Assembly: GCA_045643465.1 (NCBI GenBank)
Contig: JAZUKV010000021.1
Location: forward strand, 62,001 to 126,000
DNA from: CAG-492 sp045643465
Lineage (GTDB): Bacteria; Bacillota; Clostridia; TANB77; CAG-508
DNA: 64,000 bases
Direction of reading: 5' to 3'
The notes beneath the pieces were generated by a model. The model saw nothing but the letters and a program-made list of their open reading frames with translations, was not told where the DNA came from and ran no database searches. The translations under genes were made by a program, and so were the position numbers. Below, one piece after another: positions 10,264 to 18,415 of the stretch (positions within the stretch are counted from its first letter, which is position 1; the number at the start of each line of letters is the position of its first letter).

Positions 10264-10845
10264 GTGACGAAAAAATCTATAATAATTATTAGTATATTTT
10301 GTAGTTTTATTCTTGCTGGAAGTTTGTTGTATTTTTATATAAATGAAAAAAATAGTGAACAAATAGAAAAAAATTTTATAAATAAACAAACAAAAGATAT
10401 TCAAATGCAAAATGAAAATACATTAGTAACATCAAGTAAGGAAGATATTGTTGTTAGTCCCAAGGCTAAGTTAATAAAAAGAAAATATTATAAGAAATGT
10501 GGACATATTGTAGAAGATGAATTTGATGTAGAAAAAAATATTGTAAATATGAATAAAGAAGAATTAGCAAAATATTTTTTTGAATGGAAAATTGAAGAAT
10601 TTTCTGAAAATAAAATTATAATTTATAAAGAGATTGCTGATATTTGTGAAGAGCATTATATTGTAAAAGATGTTAATGGGAATGTTAATATTTACAGAAA
10701 AGACGAAAATGAAAATGAAGTTTGGATAAAAAGCACAGAATTATTAACGAAATATTTACCTGCAGAGGATTACAATAAATTAAAGAATGGAATAAACATC
10801 ATTGGAAAGGAAAATTTATTAGAGCTTTTACAGGATTTAGAATAA
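10264..10845 (+). CDS. BofC C-terminal-domain protein with N-terminal membrane anchor
   Basis: About 193 residues from a GTG at 10264, preceded by GGGTGAT. An ATG at 10225 is in frame but lacks a ribosome site. Residues 4-24 form one membrane helix, followed by a charged linker. The C-terminal half has the order seen in BofC C-terminal domains: an EEHYIVKDVNGNVNIYR stretch, then LPAEDYNKLKNGINI and an acidic LLELLQDLE end. In Bacillus, BofC holds back the SpoIVB protease in the forespore-mother cell signalling step. Here the protein may serve sporulation or another envelope role. It lies 65 bases after comEC and has its own terminator. Confidence 0.65.
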   Translation: MTKKSIIIISIFCSFILAGSLLYFYINEKNSEQIEKNFINKQTKDIQMQNENTLVTSSKEDIVVSPKAKLIKRKYYKKCGHIVEDEFDVEKNIVNMNKEELAKYFFEWKIEEFSENKIIIYKEIADICEEHYIVKDVNGNVNIYRKDENENEVWIKSTELLTKYLPAEDYNKLKNGINIIGKENLLELLQDLE

Positions 10846-10894
10846 AAAAAGATAAATGTAAACACTTTTTGTGTCTACATTTATCTTTTTACTT
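10846..10894. terminator. bidirectional terminator between bofC-like gene and pgsA
   Basis: AAAAAGATAAATGTA pairs with TACATTTATCTTTTT across a 19-base loop. A-rich and T-rich flanks suit both strands. Confidence 0.9.
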
Positions 10895-10914
10895 TACATT
10901 AATAGGACCCTTAT

Positions 10915-11493
10915 TTATTTTTTAGTTGTATTATTATTTTTTAAATTTTCAAAATATCCTTTTGTATAAAAAGAATAAAAATACATTATTAATGAGAAGA
11001 TTGTCATTCCAAGGCCTAAATAGTAAATATAAGTATCAAATCTATACTCAATATTAAAATATGCAATTACTAAAGATGATACAATAGCAATATAAAATAA
11101 TACTGTAGTTAGTTTTCCATACCATTTACTGGAAACAACAAGCTCTTTTCCATAAAGGAATGATGCACCTGCAACCATTAAAATTTCTTTTAGAATAATG
11201 ATAAATAATATCCATAGAGGGATAATTGGATTTCCAGCTGGTGTATGTTTTAAAGCTAATGTTATTAATATGGATAACTGAGTTGCTTTATCAGCTAATG
11301 GATCCATTAATTTACCAAAATCAGATATTAAGTTAAATTTTCTAGCAATAAAGCCATCTAGAACATCAGTTAAACCAGATAATGTTAAAAATAAAAATGC
11401 TAGTAAATATTTATCAAAAGCCATAAAAACAATAATTATTGGTATTAATATAAATCTTGATATTGTTAGAATATTCGGTATATGTTTATTCAT
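10915..11493 (-). CDS. pgsA: CDP-diacylglycerol--glycerol-3-phosphate 3-phosphatidyltransferase
   Basis: A 192-residue membrane enzyme that makes phosphatidylglycerol-phosphate, the first committed step to phosphatidylglycerol and cardiolipin. The complete CDP-alcohol phosphotransferase motif is present: D43, D46-G47, A50-R51, G60, D64 and D68 (within TDVLDGFIAR and FGKLMDPLAD). Several hydrophobic helices follow. Length is normal for PgsA. An AGGTTT-type site lies before the ATG. It is 26 bases downstream of clpE on the same strand and probably cotranscribed with it. Confidence 0.93.
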   Translation of the reverse strand: MNKHIPNILTISRFILIPIIIVFMAFDKYLLAFLFLTLSGLTDVLDGFIARKFNLISDFGKLMDPLADKATQLSILITLALKHTPAGNPIIPLWILFIIILKEILMVAGASFLYGKELVVSSKWYGKLTTVLFYIAIVSSLVIAYFNIEYRFDTYIYYLGLGMTIFSLIMYFYSFYTKGYFENLKNNNTTKK

Positions 11494-11519
11494 TCGTATA
11501 AACCTCCAATTGTTATAAA

Positions 11520-13778
11520 TTATTGTATAGCAAATTTTAAAGTTTCATCTATAAAATCTACATTAACAATTTGACCATTTTTTAATTCAGATTTTAAAAT
11601 TAATTCAGATAGTTCATCTTCTATATATCTTTGTATAGCTCTTCTAAGTGGTCTTGCACCATATTTTATATCAGTTCCCATTTTTAGTAAATATTTTTTT
11701 GCAGATTCTGAAATATTTATTGAAATATCTTTATCTTTTAGTGCTTTTACTGTATTATTAAGCATTAAATCTACTATTTCAAGTAATTGTGGCTCTGTTA
11801 ACGATTTAAAAGTAACAATTTCATCAATTCTATTTAAAAATTCTGGTCTAAATGTTTCTTTTAAACTATCTTGGAATTTATTATTTATAGTATTATCAAT
11901 ATTTCCAAATCCGATTGAATTAGTATTTAAATTTGATCCAACATTTGAAGTCATTATGATAATAGTATTTTCAAAATTAATAGTATTTCCTTGACTATCT
12001 GTAAGTCTACCATCATCTAATACTTGAAGTAATAAATTAAATATATCAGAATGGGCTTTTTCGATTTCATCAAAAAGTACTATTGAATAAGGTTTTCTTT
12101 TTACTTTTTCAGTTAGTTGCCCAGCATCATCATATCCAACATATCCAGGAGGCGCACCAATTAATTTCGCTGCAGAATGGCTTTCCATATATTCAGACAT
12201 ATCTACACGAATTATTGAATTTTCATCTCCAAACATTTCATAAGCTAAAGCTTTTGCTAATTCAGTTTTACCAACGCCAGTAGGACCAGCAAAGATAAAA
12301 GATGGTGGCCTTTTTGTAGTTTGCAAACCAGCTCTATTACGTCTTATAGCTTTTGAAACAATTTTTACAGCTTCTTCTTGACCAATTATTCTTTTATGAA
12401 GATTACTTTCCAAGTTTAATAGTTTTTGTGTTTCTTCTTCTGTAATTTTATTTACAGGTATTTTTGTCCAACGTTCAATAACAGCAGCAATATCTTGAAC
12501 AGATAAAGAAACTATTTTCATTTTTTTATTTAATTTATCTATTTGATCTAATAATTTGCATTCTTTCATTTTTAATTCAGCAGCTTTTTGATAATCTTCA
12601 GTAGAGTCTGCCTGAGCTGCTTCTTCTTTTTGCTCTTGAACTTCTTTTAGTTCATTTTTTAATAGCTCTAATTCATATAAATCTTTATTATCAAGGTTTA
12701 TTTGTGAGCATGCTTCATCTAAAACATCGATTGCTTTATCTGGTAAAAATCTATCATGAATATATTTTTCAGACATAATAACAGCTTGGCGAATTACATC
12801 AGTAGAAATTTTTACTTTGTGAAAATCCTCATAATATTTTTTTATGCCTTCCAATATATTTACAGCATCAGCACTAGATGGCTCTTCGACTAGAACTTTT
12901 TGAAATCTTCTTTCTAATGCATTGTCTTTTTCAATATATTTTCTATATTCTTTTAAAGTAGTAGTTCCAATTAATTGAATTTCACCATTAGATAAAGATG
13001 GTTTTAAAATATCAGCAGCATTCATAGAATGTTCTGCATCACCAGCACCGATAATATTATGAATTTCATCTATTACTAAAATAATATTTCCACAACTTTT
13101 GCATTCATCGATAATAGCTTTCATTCTAGATTCAAATTGACCTCTAAATTGCGTACCAGCAAGAACAGAAGTCATATCTAAAAGGTAAACTTCTTTATTT
13201 AATAGCTTAGCAGGAACATTTCCAGTAGCAATTTTTATTGCTAGACCTTGAGCTATAGCTGTTTTACCAACACCTGGTTCACCAATTAGGCAAGGATTAT
13301 TTTTAGTACGTCTATTTAAAATTTGAATTACTCTATCTAATTCAGTATCTCTGCCAACAACTAAATCTAATTGATTATTTTTAGCTTTATCAGTAAGGTT
13401 AGTTCCAAAGCTGTCTAAAGCCTTATGTTTTTTATTAACTGCTTTTTTTTCTGTTTTAACTTTTTTATTAGAAGTTGCAGATTCTGTTTCTTTAGTATTA
13501 CCAAATAATCCAGAGAAAATAGAACCTAAGTTATTTGAATCTTCTGAATTTTCTTCAAATTCAGGGCTTTCAGACATATCATTAAACATAGACTCAAATT
13601 GCTTAGACATATTTTCTAAATCACTATCAGACAAATTAGCTTGCTTAGCCAAAGCGTCTAAAGGATTTAAGCCTTGCTTTTTAGCACATTCATAGCATAA
13701 TCCTTCCATTTGTGTTGGGTCATTTGATTTATTTACAAATATTACAGCTGCATTCTTTTTACAAACTGAACATAACAT
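11520..13778 (-). CDS. clpE: ClpE-type AAA+ chaperone ATPase
   Basis: A protein of about 752 residues with two AAA+ modules. The N-terminal zinc finger (C3, C6, C28, C31) replaces the ClpC N-domain, which is the mark of ClpE. A linker with low-complexity acidic and Lys-rich parts follows. Walker A1 is GEPGVGKT (166-173). A UVR-like coiled middle region contains AAELKMKECKLLDQIDKL. Walker A2, GPTGVGKT, is near residue 500, with the second-module VDMSEYMESHS. ClpE unfolds substrates for ClpP under stress. The frame extends to 13799, but AGGAGA lies inside that extension and points to the ATG at 13778. No CtsR box was recognised. Confidence 0.9.
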   Translation of the reverse strand: MLCSVCKKNAAVIFVNKSNDPTQMEGLCYECAKKQGLNPLDALAKQANLSDSDLENMSKQFESMFNDMSESPEFEENSEDSNNLGSIFSGLFGNTKETESATSNKKVKTEKKAVNKKHKALDSFGTNLTDKAKNNQLDLVVGRDTELDRVIQILNRRTKNNPCLIGEPGVGKTAIAQGLAIKIATGNVPAKLLNKEVYLLDMTSVLAGTQFRGQFESRMKAIIDECKSCGNIILVIDEIHNIIGAGDAEHSMNAADILKPSLSNGEIQLIGTTTLKEYRKYIEKDNALERRFQKVLVEEPSSADAVNILEGIKKYYEDFHKVKISTDVIRQAVIMSEKYIHDRFLPDKAIDVLDEACSQINLDNKDLYELELLKNELKEVQEQKEEAAQADSTEDYQKAAELKMKECKLLDQIDKLNKKMKIVSLSVQDIAAVIERWTKIPVNKITEEETQKLLNLESNLHKRIIGQEEAVKIVSKAIRRNRAGLQTTKRPPSFIFAGPTGVGKTELAKALAYEMFGDENSIIRVDMSEYMESHSAAKLIGAPPGYVGYDDAGQLTEKVKRKPYSIVLFDEIEKAHSDIFNLLLQVLDDGRLTDSQGNTINFENTIIIMTSNVGSNLNTNSIGFGNIDNTINNKFQDSLKETFRPEFLNRIDEIVTFKSLTEPQLLEIVDLMLNNTVKALKDKDISINISESAKKYLLKMGTDIKYGARPLRRAIQRYIEDELSELILKSELKNGQIVNVDFIDETLKFAIQ

Positions 13779-13810
13779 ATTATATCTCCTATCATACATA
13801 AATATAGTAT

Positions 13811-13839
13811 ATAATACATTAAAAAAATTTGTTAGTCAA
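13811..13839 (-). promoter_or_regulatory. promoter of clpE-pgsA
   Basis: Read on the minus strand: TTGACT (13839-13834), a 17-base spacer and TATTAT (13816-13811), ending about 30 bases before the clpE start. The inverted-repeat element sits immediately upstream. Confidence 0.75.
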
Positions 13840-13849
13840 GGGGCAAAGG

Positions 13850-13936
13850 GTGGAAATGGGGACGGTTCTTTTTTCCACTTTTTTTAGAGCTAAAATTTTA
13901 GTAAAAAGTGGAAAAAAGAACCGTCCCCATTTCCAC
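13850..13936. repeat. 87-bp inverted-repeat element (REP/MITE-like)
   Basis: Two perfect 34-base inverted arms (13850-13883 and 13903-13936) begin and end with GTGGAAATGGGGACGGTTC. The 19-base centre contains a smaller palindrome. Each arm can itself fold through GTGGAAA and TTTCCAC. G+C in the core is well above its surroundings. A single-arm relative is at 17299-17333. Elements with a GGGGACGGTTC core recur in Clostridia genomes, to my recollection near IS200-like REP transposases. No transposase is encoded here, so it is a non-autonomous element. Confidence 0.85.
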
Positions 13937-14010
13937 TAATAAAAATATGTTGAAAAAAAAAAAATTTTGTAATATGATGTAAATAATTTAATTGAAGGGT
14001 GGAGAAAAAA

Positions 14011-15060
14011 ATGAGTGTCAATGATCATAAATGTCCGGCATGTAGTGCTGAATTAAAATTTGATCCTACATCACAAAAATGGATTTGCCATTATTGTGGA
14101 TCAGAGTATACATTGGAAGATTTGAAAGAAGTTGAAGCTAAAGTTGAGGAGGTTAAACCAAAAAAAGCAGCTAAAAAGACAAGTTATAATAGTTATAATT
14201 GTCCTGATTGTGGTGCTGCTATTGTAATGGATGAGAATACTTCTGTTACAGAGTGTGTATATTGTGGAAATACTGCAATTATAACTGAGAGATTAGAGGG
14301 AGAATTTGCTCCTAGTAAATTAATTCCTTTTAAAAATACAAAAGAGCAGGCCATCAATGCTTTTTTAGAGTATAAAAAAGGAAAATGGTTTATGCCAAAG
14401 GAATTTATAGATAAAAATCGTATTAATAAAATTTCAGGAATATATATACCTTTTTATTTGTATGATGTTGATGTTTCATCAAAAATTAATGTTGAAGCTG
14501 CAAAAATAAAGCATTGGAGCGATAGCAGATATAGATATACACAAACAGATATTTATGAAGCTAACAGAGAAGGAAATATGTCATTCGAAAATATACCTAC
14601 AGATGCGTCTAAAAAATTCCCAGATGATATTATGGATTCAATAGAGCCATATAATTTCAACGAATTAACAGATTTCGATTCATCTTATATATCTGGATTT
14701 TTATCAGAAAAATATGATTTATCATTAGATGAATTAACTGAAAGAGCAACTAAAAGAGCTGAACAAACTGCAAGAGATACATTATTAGCTGATGTTGTAG
14801 GATACACAACAAAAAAAATTGTAAATTCAAATGAAGTGTCAACAAGAAAAGATTCTTCAAGATATGTGCTTTTACCAGTATGGATGTTAAATGTAAAATA
14901 TCAAGATAAAATGTATACATTGGCTATGAATGGTCAAACAGGTAAGTTTATAGGTAATGTTCCTATTTCATGGGGAAAAGTAATTAAATTCTGGTTAATA
15001 TTTTTTGCAATAGCAGCAGTTATAGTAACTGTTATTAATATGTTAATGGGAAATCAATAA
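14011..15060 (+). CDS. double zinc-ribbon membrane-anchored protein of unknown function
   Basis: About 349 residues. Two zinc ribbons lie at the N-terminus: CPACSAE...CHYCGSEY (near residues 8-36) and CPDCGAA...CVYCGNT (near 65-88). They are split by a Lys/Glu linker. A mixed alpha/beta middle follows, then one C-terminal membrane helix near 320-343 (FWLIFFAIAAVIVTVINM). Proteins of this make-up are common in Clostridia, annotated as TFIIB-type zinc ribbon proteins without a proven role. An in-frame GTG at 13999 exists, but GGGTGGAG at 13997-14004 selects the ATG at 14011. It is followed 27 bases later by a small membrane protein. Confidence 0.75.
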   Translation: MSVNDHKCPACSAELKFDPTSQKWICHYCGSEYTLEDLKEVEAKVEEVKPKKAAKKTSYNSYNCPDCGAAIVMDENTSVTECVYCGNTAIITERLEGEFAPSKLIPFKNTKEQAINAFLEYKKGKWFMPKEFIDKNRINKISGIYIPFYLYDVDVSSKINVEAAKIKHWSDSRYRYTQTDIYEANREGNMSFENIPTDASKKFPDDIMDSIEPYNFNELTDFDSSYISGFLSEKYDLSLDELTERATKRAEQTARDTLLADVVGYTTKKIVNSNEVSTRKDSSRYVLLPVWMLNVKYQDKMYTLAMNGQTGKFIGNVPISWGKVIKFWLIFFAIAAVIVTVINMLMGNQ

Positions 15061-15087
15061 TAAAATTTTTTAAGGAGAATTAAGGAT

Positions 15088-15285
15088 ATGATAATAATAA
15101 AATCACTTTTGATAGCTGCTGTAATAGCAACAATTATTTGTGCAATAATATGGGTAAAGCATAGACCTGTTAAGGTTGCTAAAAATGCTACATATTATTT
15201 AGATAAAAATACGGTTAATATAACATATAGGCATGATCGTTTTATAACATCAAATACTCAAAGGATACCAATCAATAGAAATTAA
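15088..15285 (+). CDS. small membrane protein, unknown
   Basis: A 65-residue protein with one N-terminal membrane helix (about 3-23) and a basic, polar tail containing KHRPVKVAKNATYY. A clear AAGGAGA site (15072-15078) and the tight spacing to the zinc-ribbon gene support it as real and cotranscribed. I do not recognise the family. Confidence 0.65.
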   Translation: MIIIKSLLIAAVIATIICAIIWVKHRPVKVAKNATYYLDKNTVNITYRHDRFITSNTQRIPINRN

Positions 15286-15334
15286 CTAGAAAGTATGTAG
15301 AAAAAACCTAAATAAGAAAAGGAATGATGGTTAA

Positions 15335-17299
15335 TTGGCAAAAAAATTAATTATAACAGAAAAGCCATCTGTGGCAATGGAATTCGCAAAAGTTTTAAAT
15401 ACAAATGGAACACGTAAGAATGGATATATAGAGTCAAATGAATGGATAATCACATGGTGTGTAGGTCATTTGGTAACCATGTCATATCCAGAAAAATATG
15501 ATGAAAATTTAAAATTCTGGAGGTTAGACACTTTACCATTTATTCCAAGTGATTGGAAATATGAAATAATACCTGCTGTGCAAAATCAATTTAATGTAGT
15601 TCAACAATTACTACAAAGAGAAGATGTGGAAGAAATATATAATGCAGGTGACTCTGGACGTGAAGGAGAATATATTCAAAGATTAGTTTTTATGATGGCA
15701 AAACCAAATCCTGCTGCAAAAATGAAAAGGGTTTGGATAGATTCTCAAACAGAAGATGAAATTAAAAGAGGAATAAAAGAAGCAAAAGATTTATCGGAAT
15801 ATGATAGTTTATCAGATGCAGCATATTTAAGAGCAAAAGAGGATTATTTGATAGGGATAAATTTTTCAAGATTACTTTCTATTATATTCGGAAGACGAAT
15901 AGCACAGAATATAAATGAAGAGAAAGTTTCAATTTCAGTAGGAAGAGTTATGACTTGTGTTCTTGGTATGGTTGTTTCAAGAGAAAGAGAAATTAATAAT
16001 TTTGTTAAAACTCCATATTATAAAATAATAGGAGAATTTGGAGAAAATAATAGCTCTTTTAAAGCAGAATGGAAAGTTTCAGAAGAGTCAAAGATGTTTA
16101 ATTCTCCATTATTATACAATGAAACAGGGTTTAAAAAAATAGAAGATGCACAAAAATTTATATTATCATTAAAAGATAAAAAAGCCATTGTAAAAGATGT
16201 TAAAAAAACAAAACAAAAAGAAAATGCTCCATTATTATTTAATTTAGCTGAAATACAAAACGAGTGTACAAAACGATTTAAAATAAAACCAGACGAAACA
16301 TTAGAAATAATTCAAACTTTATATGAAAAAAAATTAGTTACATATCCAAGAACAGATGCCAGAGTTTTATCAACTGCTGTGGCTAAGATAATTACCAAAA
16401 ATTTAAATGGAATTGCAAAAGGATATAAAGATGAAGAAGTTCAAGGTTATATAAAACAAATGCAAGATGAAAAATATTCTACAGATATTGTCAAATCAAA
16501 GTATGTTAATGATAGTAAGATTACAGATCATTATGCAATAATTCCAACAGGACAAGGATATGAAAACTATGAAGCTCTAACAGATTTACAAAAACAAGTA
16601 TATAAAGTAATTGTAAAAAGATTTTTAGCAATTTTTTATCCACCAGCTGAATTCAATAAGATATCAGTAATTGTAGAAATTGATAAAGAGCAATTTTCTG
16701 CTACTGGTAAAGTATGTACAAAAAATGGATATTTAGATATAGCTAAACCACAAAAAGATAATGCAAAAACAAAATCAGATGGTGAGAATAGTGATAATAA
16801 AGAATCAAAAGAAGAGAATGTTTCACAAGATTCTAATTTAGAAATATTAAATAATTTGAAAAAAAATTCAGAAGTAGGGATTATAAATTTTGAAACAAAA
16901 GATGCTGAAACTTCTCCTCCAAGCAGATATAATTCAGGATCAATTATTTTAGCAATGGAAAATGCGGGAAAACTAATAGAAGATGAAGAGCTAAGAGAAC
17001 AGATAAAAGGTGCTGGAATAGGGACAAGTGCAACTAGAGGAGAGATAATAAAAAAATTAGAAAAAATTAAATATATTAATATAAATGAAAAAACACAAAT
17101 AGTAACACCAACAGTAAAAGGAGAAGCAATATATGATGTTGTTAATACATCAATGCCAGATATGCTAAACCCAAAATTGACAGCAAGCTGGGAAAAAGGT
17201 TTGGATATGGTAGCGAAAAAAGAAATCAAATCAGATGAATTTATGAAAAAGTTGGAAAGTTATGTAAAAGCAAAAATTAATAAATTAGTATTGAGATAG
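15335..17299 (+). CDS. topB: DNA topoisomerase III
   Basis: A 654-residue type IA topoisomerase. The N-terminal TOPRIM domain begins KKLIITEKPSVAMEFAKVL and contains NAGDSGREGEYIQR. The active-site Tyr is in LVTYPRTDARVLS, and the strand-binding domain ends with GIGTSATRGEII. The enzyme relaxes and decatenates DNA by passing single strands. It has no C-terminal zinc fingers, normal for TopB. The start is TTG at 15335 after GGAATGATGG. The last base of its TAG stop is also the first base of a repeat arm at 17299. Confidence 0.93.
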   Translation: MAKKLIITEKPSVAMEFAKVLNTNGTRKNGYIESNEWIITWCVGHLVTMSYPEKYDENLKFWRLDTLPFIPSDWKYEIIPAVQNQFNVVQQLLQREDVEEIYNAGDSGREGEYIQRLVFMMAKPNPAAKMKRVWIDSQTEDEIKRGIKEAKDLSEYDSLSDAAYLRAKEDYLIGINFSRLLSIIFGRRIAQNINEEKVSISVGRVMTCVLGMVVSREREINNFVKTPYYKIIGEFGENNSSFKAEWKVSEESKMFNSPLLYNETGFKKIEDAQKFILSLKDKKAIVKDVKKTKQKENAPLLFNLAEIQNECTKRFKIKPDETLEIIQTLYEKKLVTYPRTDARVLSTAVAKIITKNLNGIAKGYKDEEVQGYIKQMQDEKYSTDIVKSKYVNDSKITDHYAIIPTGQGYENYEALTDLQKQVYKVIVKRFLAIFYPPAEFNKISVIVEIDKEQFSATGKVCTKNGYLDIAKPQKDNAKTKSDGENSDNKESKEENVSQDSNLEILNNLKKNSEVGIINFETKDAETSPPSRYNSGSIILAMENAGKLIEDEELREQIKGAGIGTSATRGEIIKKLEKIKYININEKTQIVTPTVKGEAIYDVVNTSMPDMLNPKLTASWEKGLDMVAKKEIKSDEFMKKLESYVKAKINKLVLR

Positions 17300-17333
17300 T
17301 GGAAATGGGGACGGTTCTCTTTTCCACTTTTTA
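17299..17333. repeat. single arm of the GGGGACGGTTC repeat element
   Basis: GTGGAAATGGGGACGGTTCT is followed by CTTTTCCACTTTTT. It matches one arm of the element at 13850-13936 with one T-to-C difference. It can fold into a small hairpin through GTGGAAA and TTTCCAC. It begins inside the topB stop codon. Confidence 0.8.
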
Positions 17334-17393
17334 CATTTTACAAAAAAGGTAGGTTAAAATTATAATCTGCATAATTTTAAAGGAGGAATATAT

Positions 17394-18230
17394 ATGTTTA
17401 CAATAGGATGCCATTTATCTGCATCAAAAGGTTATTTAGCTATGGCAAAGGAAGCGGTTAGCATAGGTGGAAATACATTTCAATTTTTTACAAGAAATCC
17501 AAGAGGTGGACAAGCGAAACCTATAGATGAGAATGATATAGTTGAATTTTTAAAATATTCGAAAGAGCATGGTATTTTAATAATTTTAGCTCATTCTCCA
17601 TATACATTAAATGCTTGCTCAGCTGATGAAAATATTAGAAAATTTGCTAAAGAAACAATGGCAGATGATTTAAAAAGAATGGAATATACACCAGGAAATT
17701 ATTACAATTTTCATCCAGGAAGCCATGTTGGTCAAGGTGTAAATAAAGGTATTGATTATATAGCCGAGATGCTTAATGAAATTTTAACGAAAGAGCAAAC
17801 TACAACTGTTTTATTGGAAACAATGGCAGGAAAAGGCAGTGAGATTGGAAGAAATTTTGAAGAGCTTAAAGCAATTATTGATAAGGTTGAATTAAAGGAA
17901 AAATTAGGTGTTTGCCTTGATACTTGTCATGTATGGGATGGTGGATATGATATTGTTTCTGATTTTGATGGTGTATTAGATGAATTTGATAAGATAATTG
18001 GCTTAGAGAAACTTAAGGCAATTCATTTGAATGACAGTAAAAATGATATTAATAGTCATAAAGACAGACATGAAAAAATAGGAGAAGGTAAGATTGGATT
18101 AGAAGCTATAACTAAAATTATAAATAATGAAAGAGTTAAAAATTTGCCATTTTTTTTAGAAACTCCTAATGAAATAGATGGTTATGAAAAGGAAATTGCT
18201 TTATTAAAGAAGCAATATAAAAGTAAATAA
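17394..18230 (+). CDS. nfo: deoxyribonuclease IV (AP endonuclease)
   Basis: A 278-residue TIM-barrel metal enzyme of base-excision repair that nicks DNA 5' of abasic sites. The trinuclear zinc site is spread over the usual motifs: GCHLSASKG at the start, NFHPGSHVG, LLETMAGKG, CLDTCHVWDGGYD, HLNDSKND and a DRHEKIGEG segment. Length and order are standard. A strong AAGGAGGA site lies at 17380-17387. It stands next to topB, both serving DNA maintenance, but the intervening repeat and 94-base gap suggest a separate transcript. Confidence 0.95.
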   Translation: MFTIGCHLSASKGYLAMAKEAVSIGGNTFQFFTRNPRGGQAKPIDENDIVEFLKYSKEHGILIILAHSPYTLNACSADENIRKFAKETMADDLKRMEYTPGNYYNFHPGSHVGQGVNKGIDYIAEMLNEILTKEQTTTVLLETMAGKGSEIGRNFEELKAIIDKVELKEKLGVCLDTCHVWDGGYDIVSDFDGVLDEFDKIIGLEKLKAIHLNDSKNDINSHKDRHEKIGEGKIGLEAITKIINNERVKNLPFFLETPNEIDGYEKEIALLKKQYKSK

Positions 18231-18295
18231 AATATTACAAAAGCATTACATCCGTATTACAAATATAATAAAAATGTTACAATTATATTATATTG

Positions 18296-18324
18296 TTGTG
18301 AAAATTATTTTAATATAGTAAAAT
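18296..18324 (+). promoter_or_regulatory. candidate promoter for the 781-residue protein gene
   Basis: TTGTGA (18296-18301), a 17-base spacer and TAAAAT (18319-18324), about 90 bases before the start. Both hexamers depart from consensus. Confidence 0.4.
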
Positions 18325-18415
18325 TAACATAATAGGTAATTATGCAAAAAATGATAAAGTTAGCGGAAAAAATTTAATATTTTAATAATTCAAAAGAAAA
18401 AGTTGAGGGGATAAT

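Noticed and set aside
12083..12283. Plus-strand frame within clpE
   Set aside because: Antisense shadow of conserved AAA+ codons, no ribosome site.
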